In this document: one piece after another, positions 16,499 to 23,081 of the stretch | Layout: each line of letters starts with the position of its first letter | Position numbering within the stretch: position 1 is the stretch's first letter | Assembly (NCBI RefSeq): GCF_016741855.1 | Contig: NZ_JAERRH010000002.1 | Span: forward strand, 248,001 to 312,000 | Reading direction: 5' to 3' | DNA: 64,000 nucleotides | Source: Streptomyces musisoli | GTDB taxonomy: Bacteria > Actinomycetota > Actinomycetes > Streptomycetales > Streptomycetaceae | Translations under genes and position numbers: made by a program | The notes under the pieces: model-generated | What the model saw: only the letters and a program-made list of their open reading frames with translations | Told to the model about the DNA's origin: nothing | The model's database searches: none

Positions 16499-16556
16499 GC
16501 GCCCGCAGGGGGCGCGGGGAACCGCGCGACGAGCCGCCGGTCACCCGCGGTCGGCG
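16499..16556. repeat. Streptomyces-type dispersed intergenic hairpin repeat
   Basis: The segment has two adjoining small hairpins, GCGCCC-GCAGG-GGGCGC and GCGCGG-GGAA-CCGCGC, followed by GACGAGCCGCC. From memory this closely resembles a short element (core GCGCGGGGAAC-GCGCGAC-AGCC) scattered through intergenic regions of many Streptomyces genomes. It lies between the divergent PHP and SDR genes. A terminator or regulatory RNA role is possible but not shown here. Confidence 0.5.
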
Positions 16557-16695
16557 ACGCGCCGCCCGTCCACGGCGGAACCGTTCGCCTCCCGTCCCCG
16601 GCGGACCCCGTCTGCCCGTCCCGCCCCTGGAGGGCCCCGTTTGCCGTCCCCGCCCCCGGGTACTGCGATGCCCACACCCACGGGAGGAGCCGGCC

Positions 16696-17484
16696 ATGCC
16701 GAGCGCAGCGATCGTCACGGGCGCGGACAGCGGCATCGGCCGCGCCACCGCCGTACGCCTGGCCGAGGCCGGCCTGGACATCGGCATCACCTGGCACTCC
16801 GACGAGAAGGGCGCCGAGCGGACGGCCGAGGAGGTCCGCGCGCACGGCCGCCGGGCCGCCGTGGCACAGCTGGACCTGACCCGGCTGCCCGGGGCCGCCG
16901 ACACCGTGGACGCCCTGTGCGAGGAGCTGGGCCGGATCGACGTCCTGGTCAACAACGCCGGTACGGGCACCATGACGCCCTTCCTCGACCTTACCCTGGC
17001 GGATGTGCGCCGGGTCCTGGACGTCGACCTCGTCGGCCCCTTCCTGCTCGGCCAGCGGGCCGCGCGGCGCATGATCCGGCAGGGCGACGGCGGCCGGATC
17101 GTCAACGTCACCTCCGTGCACGAGCACCAGCCCCGGGTCGGCGCGGCCCCGTACTGCGCGGCCAAGGGCGGGCTCGGGCTGCTCACCCAGGTGATGGCCC
17201 TGGAGCTGGCCGAGCACGGCATCACGGTGAACGCGGTCGCACCCGGCGAGATCGCCACCCCGATGACCGGCCAGGAGGACACCGACGTGCACACCGAGCG
17301 CCGCCCCGGCGTGCCGCTCGGCCGCCCCGGTGACGCCCGCGAGGTCGCCGCGGTGATCGCGTTCCTCGCGAGCCCGGACGCCTCCTACGTCACCGGCGCC
17401 TCCTGGAGCGTCGACGGCGGCATGCTGCGGATGGGCCCGCAGGCCGGGTCCCATCTGACCGGCGACGACTGGCGCAGGCCCTGA
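16696..17484 (+). CDS. Short-chain dehydrogenase/reductase
   Basis: 262 residues, classical SDR. It has the cofactor-binding motif VTGADSGIGRA near the N-terminus, structural NNAG (LVNNAGTGTMTP), and catalytic Ser in NVTSVHEHQP with Tyr-x3-Lys as YCAAKGG. A C-terminal GASWSVDGGMLRMG is typical of glucose/sorbitol-type SDRs. GGAGGAG sits six bases before the ATG at 16696. Its stop is 7 bp from the topoisomerase start, so the two are probably co-transcribed. Substrate unknown. Confidence 0.92.
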   Translation: MPSAAIVTGADSGIGRATAVRLAEAGLDIGITWHSDEKGAERTAEEVRAHGRRAAVAQLDLTRLPGAADTVDALCEELGRIDVLVNNAGTGTMTPFLDLTLADVRRVLDVDLVGPFLLGQRAARRMIRQGDGGRIVNVTSVHEHQPRVGAAPYCAAKGGLGLLTQVMALELAEHGITVNAVAPGEIATPMTGQEDTDVHTERRPGVPLGRPGDAREVAAVIAFLASPDASYVTGASWSVDGGMLRMGPQAGSHLTGDDWRRP

Positions 17485-17491
17485 GGCCCCG

Positions 17492-18517
17492 GTGCGACTG
17501 CGGACCAGCGACTGCGACGGCCCCGGCTACGGACGCGTCCGCAGCGGCCGGGGCTTCCGCTACACCGACGCCACCGGCGGCCGCCTCACCGACCCCGGGC
17601 AGGTCGCCCGCATCCGCGCCCTGACCATCCCGCCCGCCTGGCGTGACGTGTGGATCTGCCCCTGGCCCAACGGTCACCTCCAGGCCGTGGGCACCGACGC
17701 CGCCGGGCGCCGCCAGTACCTGTACCACGAGCAGTTCCGGGCCGAGCAGGAGAAGGCCAAGCACGAGCACGTACGACAGGTCGCGCGGGCCCTGCCCGAG
17801 CTGCGCGCCCAGGTGGCCGCCGACCTGGGCGGACGCGGGCTGAGCCGGGACCGGGTCACCGCCTGCGCGGTACGCCTGCTCGACCTCGGCTTCTTCCGCG
17901 TCGGCAGCGACCGGCACACCCGTACCAGCGAGACCTACGGCCTGACGACCATGCTCCGCGAGCACGTCAGCTGCGCCCGCGGCGAGGTCATGTTCAGCTT
18001 CCCGGCCAAGGGAGGCGTCGAGACGGTGCGCGCCCTCGTCGACGACCAGGTGCGGACCGTCACCCACGCCCTGCTGCGCCGCCCGCGCGGCGGGGAGCGC
18101 TTCCTCGCCTTCCACGAGCGCGGCGCCTGGCACGACCTGCACAGCGACGACCTCAACGAGGCCCTGCGCCGGCTGTCCGGCACCGATGTCACCGCCAAGG
18201 ACTTCCGCACCTGGCACGCCACCGTGCTGGCCGCCGTCGCGGTCGCCGTGGTCACGCACGGCGCCCGCGCCAGCGACGCCGCCCGGCGGCGGCAGACCGC
18301 CCGGGCCGTTCGCGAGGTCAGCCACTACCTGGGAAACACGCCCGCGGTGTGCCGGGCCTCGTACATCGATCCGAAGGTCTTCGAACTGTTCGAGCAGGGC
18401 GTGACCATCACCCCCGTGCTCACCCGGCTGGGCGAACACGGGGACTTCGGCCGCCCGGCCACGCAGGGGGCCGTCGAAGCCGCCGTCCTGGATCTTCTGG
18501 ACGGCTCCGGTGGATGA
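17492..18517 (+). CDS. Type IB DNA topoisomerase (poxvirus/eukaryote-like)
   Basis: 341 residues, the normal length of bacterial topoisomerase IB. It relaxes supercoils by a transient 3'-phosphotyrosyl nick. Visible landmarks: N-terminal GRGFRYTDATGGRLTDPGQVARIRALTIPPAW; the catalytic Arg/Lys region RVGSDRHTRTSETYGLTTM; KDFRTWHATV; and the active-site tyrosine in CRASYIDPKVFE (Tyr291). Translation starts at GTG 17492, directly after the SDR stop. The conserved pentad residues appear present, so it should be active. Confidence 0.93.
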   Translation: MRLRTSDCDGPGYGRVRSGRGFRYTDATGGRLTDPGQVARIRALTIPPAWRDVWICPWPNGHLQAVGTDAAGRRQYLYHEQFRAEQEKAKHEHVRQVARALPELRAQVAADLGGRGLSRDRVTACAVRLLDLGFFRVGSDRHTRTSETYGLTTMLREHVSCARGEVMFSFPAKGGVETVRALVDDQVRTVTHALLRRPRGGERFLAFHERGAWHDLHSDDLNEALRRLSGTDVTAKDFRTWHATVLAAVAVAVVTHGARASDAARRRQTARAVREVSHYLGNTPAVCRASYIDPKVFELFEQGVTITPVLTRLGEHGDFGRPATQGAVEAAVLDLLDGSGG

Positions 18518-18552
18518 CCCGTCGGGGCGGGTTGCGTTCTACCCTCGATGAC

Positions 18553-18798
18553 ATGACCGAACAAGGAGCTCCGCACATCGCCCGTCCGCGGATCCTGGTC
18601 CTCGGCGTGTGCCCCGGCAAGCCGGGTGAGCCGCCGTTCCGGATCATGGAGATCGACGGTCAGGTGGTCGGTGAGGCCAGGACCGTCACCGACGTCCTGG
18701 AGGCGGCCGCCTCCTACGGCATCACCATTCACGATCTCGACGACCCGGACGTGGTCCGCTTCGTGGGCGGCGACAAGTACACCTGGAGGGTGCACTGA
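18553..18798 (+). CDS. Conserved small hypothetical protein
   Basis: 81 residues starting at ATG 18553, without a strong ribosome site. It has no signal or membrane segment. The middle reads RILVLGVCPGKPGEPPFRIMEIDGQVVGEARTV-like beta-rich sequence followed by a helix and FVGGDKYTWRVH. I do not recognise a named family, but the composition and codon use are those of a real gene. It follows topoisomerase IB by 35 bp on the same strand and is convergent with the GH16 gene, with a small hairpin over its stop codon. Confidence 0.7.
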   Translation: MTEQGAPHIARPRILVLGVCPGKPGEPPFRIMEIDGQVVGEARTVTDVLEAAASYGITIHDLDDPDVVRFVGGDKYTWRVH

Positions 18799-18808
18799 AC
18801 GGTGCACC
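18789..18808. terminator. Small hairpin between convergent genes
   Basis: GGTGCAC and GTGCACC pair as a 7-bp stem with a 6-base loop that contains the stop codon of the 81-residue protein. It lies 11 bp from the convergent GH16 stop codon, so it could serve both directions. There is no T-tract. Confidence 0.45.
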
Positions 18809-18819
18809 GGGCGGACGGC

Positions 18820-20052
18820 TCAGCCGACGGTCCACTTCTGGTTGGCGCCGCCCGTGCAGGTCCAGATCTGCAGCCGCGTCCCGTTGGCCGAGTTGTTCCC
18901 GGTGACGTCGAGGCACTTGTCCGCCTGCGGGTTGACGATGTCGTGCGCCCCCGTGACGGTCCACTTCTCATTGGGACCGCCGGTGCAGTCCCACAGCTGG
19001 ACGGTCGAGCCGTCCGCCGTGCCGTTGCCCGTGACGTCCAGGCACTTGCCGAGCGCCCGCAGCGTGCCGTCCGAGCCGACGGTCCACGCCTGCGCCCCCG
19101 TGCCGTTGCAGTCGTAGAGCTGGACCGGGGTGCCGTTCGCGGGGTTCGCGCCGGCCACGTCCACGCACTTGCCCGCGAGCCCCCGGAGGGGCACCCCGGC
19201 GGCGCCGTCGCTCGTCGTCACCGACACCGAGTCCACGACCAGCTGCTGCGGGAGCCGGGTGGAGCCGTCCGGGTCGCCGGGCCAGTAGCCGCCGACCGCG
19301 AGGTTCAGGATCAGGAAGAACGGCTTGTTGAACACCCAGGTCTTCCCGCCCAGGTCGGCGGGGGTGCGCCGCTGGTAGACGTTCCCGTCCACCGACCAGG
19401 TGATCGAGTCGGGGGCCCAGTCGACGGCGAAGGTGTGGAATGCGTCCGCGAAGGCCTGCCCGTTCGGCAGCGAGTAGGGCGCGCCTATGCCGCCCGAGCC
19501 GGAGTAGCCGGGGCCGTGGATGGTGCCGTGCACGGTCGAGGGCTCGAAGCCGACGTTCTCCATCACGTCGATCTCGCCCGAGTCCGGCCAGTTGACCGGG
19601 GTGCCGAGCATCCAGAACGCCGGCCACATGCCCTGCCCGCGCGGGATCTTCATGCGCGCCTCGACATGGCCGTACCGGGCGTCGAACTTCCCGGCGGTGT
19701 TCAGCCGCGCGGAGGTGTACTGGCAGCTTCCGTACCAGCACTGATAGCCGGCCGGATTTTCCTTGCGGGCCGTGATCACCAGATGGCCCTGGCCGTCCAG
19801 GGCCGCGTTCTTCGTACCCGAGGTGTAGTACTGCCGCTCGTGGTTGTTGACGTTGTCTCCGGTCTCCAGTGTCCACTTCGAGCCGTCGACGGCCGAGCCC
19901 GCGGGCCCGTCGAAGGAGTCGGAGAAGGTGGTGACGGCCGCCGCCGCCGGGGCGGCGGTCCGGGCCCGCGCCGGGCCGACGGCGACGGATCCGACCAGTG
20001 CGGCCGACAGGACGGCCAGAAGACATCTGCGGAGCAGGCGGGGGGAGGCCAT
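18820..20052 (-). CDS. Secreted GH16 beta-1,3-glucanase with ricin-type (CBM13) lectin
   Basis: 410 residues. A Sec-type signal peptide occupies about residues 1-31 (MASPRLLRRCLLAVLSAALVGSVAVGPARA). A GH16 laminarinase-type domain (about 40-275) follows, with catalytic GEIDVMENVG (two Glu around Asp) and substrate-cleft WPAFWMLG. A C-terminal beta-trefoil (about 285-410) has three repeats with CVDVAG / CLDVTG starts and QAWTV, EKWTV, QKWTV ends. The enzyme should cleave beta-1,3-glucans outside the cell, with the lectin anchoring it to polysaccharide. The promoter with an overlapping inverted repeat is readable just upstream. Confidence 0.95.
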   Translation of the reverse strand: MASPRLLRRCLLAVLSAALVGSVAVGPARARTAAPAAAAVTTFSDSFDGPAGSAVDGSKWTLETGDNVNNHERQYYTSGTKNAALDGQGHLVITARKENPAGYQCWYGSCQYTSARLNTAGKFDARYGHVEARMKIPRGQGMWPAFWMLGTPVNWPDSGEIDVMENVGFEPSTVHGTIHGPGYSGSGGIGAPYSLPNGQAFADAFHTFAVDWAPDSITWSVDGNVYQRRTPADLGGKTWVFNKPFFLILNLAVGGYWPGDPDGSTRLPQQLVVDSVSVTTSDGAAGVPLRGLAGKCVDVAGANPANGTPVQLYDCNGTGAQAWTVGSDGTLRALGKCLDVTGNGTADGSTVQLWDCTGGPNEKWTVTGAHDIVNPQADKCLDVTGNNSANGTRLQIWTCTGGANQKWTVG

Positions 20053-20080
20053 GGCTCTCCGTTCCGGTGGGGGGAATGAC

Positions 20081-20117
20081 GCCTCTTGATTTAAGGAGTG
20101 AGATAAGAGGCAGTCAA
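20081..20117 (-). promoter_or_regulatory. Promoter and overlapping inverted-repeat operator of the GH16 gene
   Basis: On the minus strand TTGACT (20117-20112) is followed by a 17-base spacer and TTAAAT (20094-20089), a good housekeeping-type promoter ending about 36 bp before the GH16 start. GCCTCTT (20081-20087) and AAGAGGC (20105-20111) form an inverted repeat with 17 bases between arms; one arm fills the 5' part of the spacer and the other lies just downstream of the -10. This is the geometry of a repressor operator. The regulator is unknown. Confidence 0.6.
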
Positions 20118-20145
20118 TACCTTGGTCCGGACCGGATCCTGACGA

Positions 20146-20829
20146 TCACTCGGCCGACGGCCGCCGCACGCGCCGGTGCACCCCGTGTCCGAGCCGCCGC
20201 CCCAGCAGCAGCCAACCCAGCAGCGCCCCGGCCGTGTTGAGGATGACGTCGTCGATGTCGAAGGCCCGCCCGGTGACCAGCGCGCCCTGCGCGAGTTCCA
20301 CCATCAGCATCACCAGCGCCGTGAGGCCCAGCACCCGCAGCACCCCCCGGGCGCGCGGGGCGAGCACCGGCACCAGCACCCCGAACGGCACACCGAGCAG
20401 CAGGTTCCCGCCGATCTGCTTGACGGTGTCCCGGAACTGTCCCTGCTCCAGGTAGGCGTTCAGCGAGCGGCCGGGGTGCAGGTTGCTGTGCGTCAGCGGC
20501 ACCGAGGCCGGGGACGGTTGCAGGGTGAGGCGGGCCAGGACCACGGCGAACGCCACCATGCACGCGAAGGCGACCAGCATCGCCAGCAGCCGGACCGGCA
20601 GGGGGAGCGCGTGCCGCACCACCGGCGAACCGGGCTGCGCCTCCGCCTTCCGGGAGCGGCGCAGCGCGGCCGGCAGGCGGCGGCGGGCCGGGGTCGGCTC
20701 TGTGCGCTGCCGCTTGCGGGAGCGGCGCAGCGCTGCGGGCAGGCGCGGGGCGGAACGGGCCGGTCCTGCCGGCTCCCGCTTCCCGGGGATGCGCAGGGCC
20801 GCGGGCAGACGCGGCAGGGTCCGGGCCAT
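20146..20829 (-). CDS. VanZ-family membrane protein with triplicated N-terminal motif
   Basis: 227 residues from the ATG at 20829 (GGAGGA six bases upstream). The C-terminal half is a VanZ domain with about four membrane helices (LLAMLVAFACMVAFAVVLARL, IGGNLLLGVPFGVLVPVL, VLRVLGLTALVMLMVELAQG, DDVILNTAGALLGWLLLG); VanZ homologues are linked to teicoplanin tolerance. The preceding about 75 residues are basic and hold three copies of LPAALR-x3-K (period about 22-24 residues), a low-complexity cytoplasmic extension not usual for the family. The reaction is unknown. Confidence 0.85.
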   Translation of the reverse strand: MARTLPRLPAALRIPGKREPAGPARSAPRLPAALRRSRKRQRTEPTPARRRLPAALRRSRKAEAQPGSPVVRHALPLPVRLLAMLVAFACMVAFAVVLARLTLQPSPASVPLTHSNLHPGRSLNAYLEQGQFRDTVKQIGGNLLLGVPFGVLVPVLAPRARGVLRVLGLTALVMLMVELAQGALVTGRAFDIDDVILNTAGALLGWLLLGRRLGHGVHRRVRRPSAE

Positions 20830-21065
20830 TCGGTCCTCCTCAACTTCGCCGATTGGTAGGGCGGTTACCCGGCATCGGAGCCGGGATGCCGGCCCTCCCG
20901 GAGCGCCGGGCGCACACCCGGGTTTCCGTTCACGCCTCCGGGGCACTCCGGGTGCGGACCCGCGTGCCGCCGCTCCCGCCCGGGGCGGGCGGTGCTTGGA
21001 TGCCCTCAGCGGCACATCGGACATATCGCCGCTTACCCATGCGCAACGGGCCGAGGAGGTGCCGC

Positions 21066-21260
21066 ATGACCCGTCGTACGGCCCCCCGTGCGGTCCTCCT
21101 CGCCGCCGGTGAACTCCTCGCCTGGTGGGCCGCCCTGGCCCTGCTGTGGCTGGTGCTGATCTCGTCGGTCGACACCCTGGAACGGATCGTCGGCGCGAGC
21201 TGCGCCGCCGTGGGCGCGATCCTGGCCCGGCTCGGCCGGCGGGCGGTGACCTGGCGGTGA
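21066..21260 (+). CDS. Short MrpE-like antiporter subunit
   Basis: 64 residues with GGAGG five bases before the ATG. Two hydrophobic segments (AVLLAAGELLAWWAALALLWLVLI and ERIVGASCAAVGAILARLG) look like the N-terminal membrane part of MrpE/MnhE, which normally has about 150-180 residues, so this is a truncated or minimal form. Its TGA overlaps the GTG start of the next gene by 4 bp (GTGA), indicating translational coupling in the antiporter operon. Assignment rests mainly on position. Confidence 0.65.
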   Translation: MTRRTAPRAVLLAAGELLAWWAALALLWLVLISSVDTLERIVGASCAAVGAILARLGRRAVTWR

Positions 21261-21709
21261 ACGGCTGGATCCTCGCGGCGACCGTCGCACTGGGCGGGGG
21301 AGGGGCAGCGGTGCTGTGGGGCGTGACCACCGGGCCGCCGGCCCGTCGGGTGATCGCCCAGAACCTGGCCACCTCCGCCGTCTGCCCGGCCCTGCTGCTC
21401 CTGTCCCAGGGCTACGGCCGCCCGGCCTACGTCGACCTCGCCCTGCTGCTGGCGCTGCTCGGGCCGGTCGGCACGCTCGTCTTCGCCCGGCTGCTCTGCG
21501 ACGACCTGTCCGAGGAGGGTGCGAGCGCCTGGGCTCTGACCTGGACGGCGGCCGGGCTGGGCGCGGCGGCCGTCGTGGCGCTGTGCGTGGCCGTCGGGCC
21601 GGGCCGGGCGATGGTGAAGCTGCTGGTGGTCGGCGCCCTGCTGATCAGCGGCAACGTGATCGCCTCGCGGGCGCTGGCCGGCGGGTTCCGAGGGGTGCGG
21701 GGTGGCTGA
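21257..21709 (+). CDS. Cation/H+ antiporter subunit, MrpF fused to MrpG-like tail
   Basis: 150 residues, GTG start. Residues about 1-85 match MrpF/MnhF (helix WILAATVALGGGGAAVLWGV, then RRVIAQNLATSAVCPALLLLS and YVDLALLLALLGPVGTLVFARLL). Residues about 95-145 give two more helices ending VKLLVVGALLISGNVIASRAL, which resembles the last two helices of MrpG. The gene therefore seems to encode an F-G fusion with a shortened G part. It overlaps the upstream gene by 4 bp. A lone long MrpF is the alternative. Confidence 0.75.
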   Translation: MNGWILAATVALGGGGAAVLWGVTTGPPARRVIAQNLATSAVCPALLLLSQGYGRPAYVDLALLLALLGPVGTLVFARLLCDDLSEEGASAWALTWTAAGLGAAAVVALCVAVGPGRAMVKLLVVGALLISGNVIASRALAGGFRGVRGG

Positions 21710-21730
21710 CGGGCTGAGGGGAGACACACT

Positions 21731-21991
21731 GTGTCCGACGCGGTGATCGTCGTTGTCCTGCTGCTGGTGGCCGCCTGTGCCACCGCGGCCGTGGTCCAGC
21801 GCGACCCCGCCCGCCAGGCGCTGGTGCTGTCCGTCCTCGGCGTGCTGCTGGCCGCGCTGTTCACCGTGCTGCAGGCCCCGGACGTGGGCCTGTCCCAACT
21901 GGCCGTCGGTTCCGCGCTGACCCCGCTGCTGATCATGCTGTGCGTGCGCAAGATCAGACGCCGCGGGCGGCCGAAGGAGGACGCGCGGTGA
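21731..21991 (+). CDS. DUF4040 (MrpA C-terminal/MbhD-like) antiporter subunit
   Basis: 86 residues, GTG start behind GGGGAG. Three hydrophobic helices (VIVVVLLLVAACATAAVV, QALVLSVLGVLLAALFTVLQAPDVGLSQLAVG, LTPLLIMLCVRKIRR) with the DUF4040 signature APDVGLSQLAVGSALTPLL. The family corresponds to part of the C-terminal region of MrpA or to MbhD in membrane-bound hydrogenases. The stop codon overlaps the next GTG by 4 bp. Confidence 0.85.
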   Translation: MSDAVIVVVLLLVAACATAAVVQRDPARQALVLSVLGVLLAALFTVLQAPDVGLSQLAVGSALTPLLIMLCVRKIRRRGRPKEDAR

Positions 21992-22725
21992 ACCGGCTGC
22001 GGCTGTGGCTGCTGGCCGTGGGCGGCGCGGGCCTGGCCGCCCTGCTCGTCGCCGCCTGTCTCGACCTGCCCGGCTTCGGCGGCCGGCGTCACCCCTACGG
22101 CGACCGGGCCGTCCAGGCCTCCCTCGCCCGGCACACCGCCAACACCATCTCCTCCGTCAACTTCGACCAGCGCGCCTACGACACCCTCGGCGAGATGAGC
22201 ATCCTGTTCGCCGCCGTCCTCGGCTGTGTGGTGCTGCTGCGCCAGGCCCGCGACGAGCACCGGGACCGGCCCGAACCCGCCGAGGTGGCCCGCCCGGTCC
22301 GCCGCTACGCCCTGCTCGTGCTGCCCGTCGCCCTGGTCACCGGCCTGTACGTCGTCGCACACGGACAGCTCAGTCCCGGCGGCGGCTTCCAGGGCGGGGT
22401 CGTCGCCGCCACCGCCCTGCACCTGCTCTACCTCGGCGCCGACTACGGGGCGCTGGAACGCGTACGCCCGCTCGGCGTCTACGAGACCTCCGACGCGGTC
22501 GCCGTCTGCGCCTACCTCGTACTGGGCCTCGCGTCGGTCCTGGCCGGCACCGCGTTCCTGGCCAACACCCTGCTGCCGTACGGCACCTTCAACACGCTGT
22601 CCTCCGGCGGCACCGTCCCCCTGCTGAACGCGGCCATCGGCATGGAGGTGGCGAGCGCGGTCGTCGTCCTGCTCGCCCACTTCCTCGACCAGGCCGTCGA
22701 GATCGAGGAGGAGCAAGGAAGTTGA
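21988..22725 (+). CDS. mrpB: Na+/H+ antiporter MnhB (MrpB) subunit
   Basis: 245 residues, GTG start coupled to the previous gene. The N-terminal helix and ARHTANTISSVNFDQRAYDTLGEMSILFAAVLG resemble the MbhE/MrpA-tail region. The C-terminal half is a MnhB domain (LLVLPVALVTGLYVVAHGQLSPGGGFQGGVVAATALHLLYLG), with the GHLSPGGGFQGG-type signature. So an MbhE-like stretch and MrpB appear joined. The protein is an integral membrane component of a monovalent cation/proton antiporter. Confidence 0.88.
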   Translation: MNRLRLWLLAVGGAGLAALLVAACLDLPGFGGRRHPYGDRAVQASLARHTANTISSVNFDQRAYDTLGEMSILFAAVLGCVVLLRQARDEHRDRPEPAEVARPVRRYALLVLPVALVTGLYVVAHGQLSPGGGFQGGVVAATALHLLYLGADYGALERVRPLGVYETSDAVAVCAYLVLGLASVLAGTAFLANTLLPYGTFNTLSSGGTVPLLNAAIGMEVASAVVVLLAHFLDQAVEIEEEQGS

Positions 22726-23081
22726 GAACCGTGATGCACATCCTGCCCTACCTGGTCGCCGCCTACGTCTTCGTGACCGGCTGCTACGGCCTCGCCACCA
22801 GCCGGAACCTCATCCACGCCGTCGGCTGTCTCGCCGTCTGCCAGTCCGCCACCTACGTCCTGCTGCTGGCGGTCGGCTACCGCGACGGCGCCACCGCGCC
22901 CGTCTTCTCCGACATCGCGCCAGGCTCCCGGCCGGTCGTCGACCCGGTCGTGCAGGCCCTCACCCTCACGGACATCGTCGTCGGCGCCACCGTCACCGCG
23001 CTGCTGCTCGCCCTCGTCCTCCAGATCGCCAAACGGCACGGCACGGTCGACCCCGACGAACTGCGGGAGCTGCGCGGCTGA
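22722..23081 (+). CDS. mrpC: Na+/H+ antiporter MnhC (MrpC, NuoK-like) subunit
   Basis: About 119 residues with three membrane helices typical of NuoK-like MrpC (YLVAAYVFVTGCYGLATSRNLIHAVGCLAVCQSATYVLLLAVGY, then DPVVQALTLTDIVVGATVTALLLAL). I chose TTG 22722 because GAGGAGGAG lies at good spacing and the 4-bp TTGA overlap copies the other junctions of this operon. GTG 22731 and ATG 22734 are in-frame alternatives. It directly precedes the MrpD gene with a TGATG junction. Confidence 0.88.
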   Translation: MRTVMHILPYLVAAYVFVTGCYGLATSRNLIHAVGCLAVCQSATYVLLLAVGYRDGATAPVFSDIAPGSRPVVDPVVQALTLTDIVVGATVTALLLALVLQIAKRHGTVDPDELRELRG

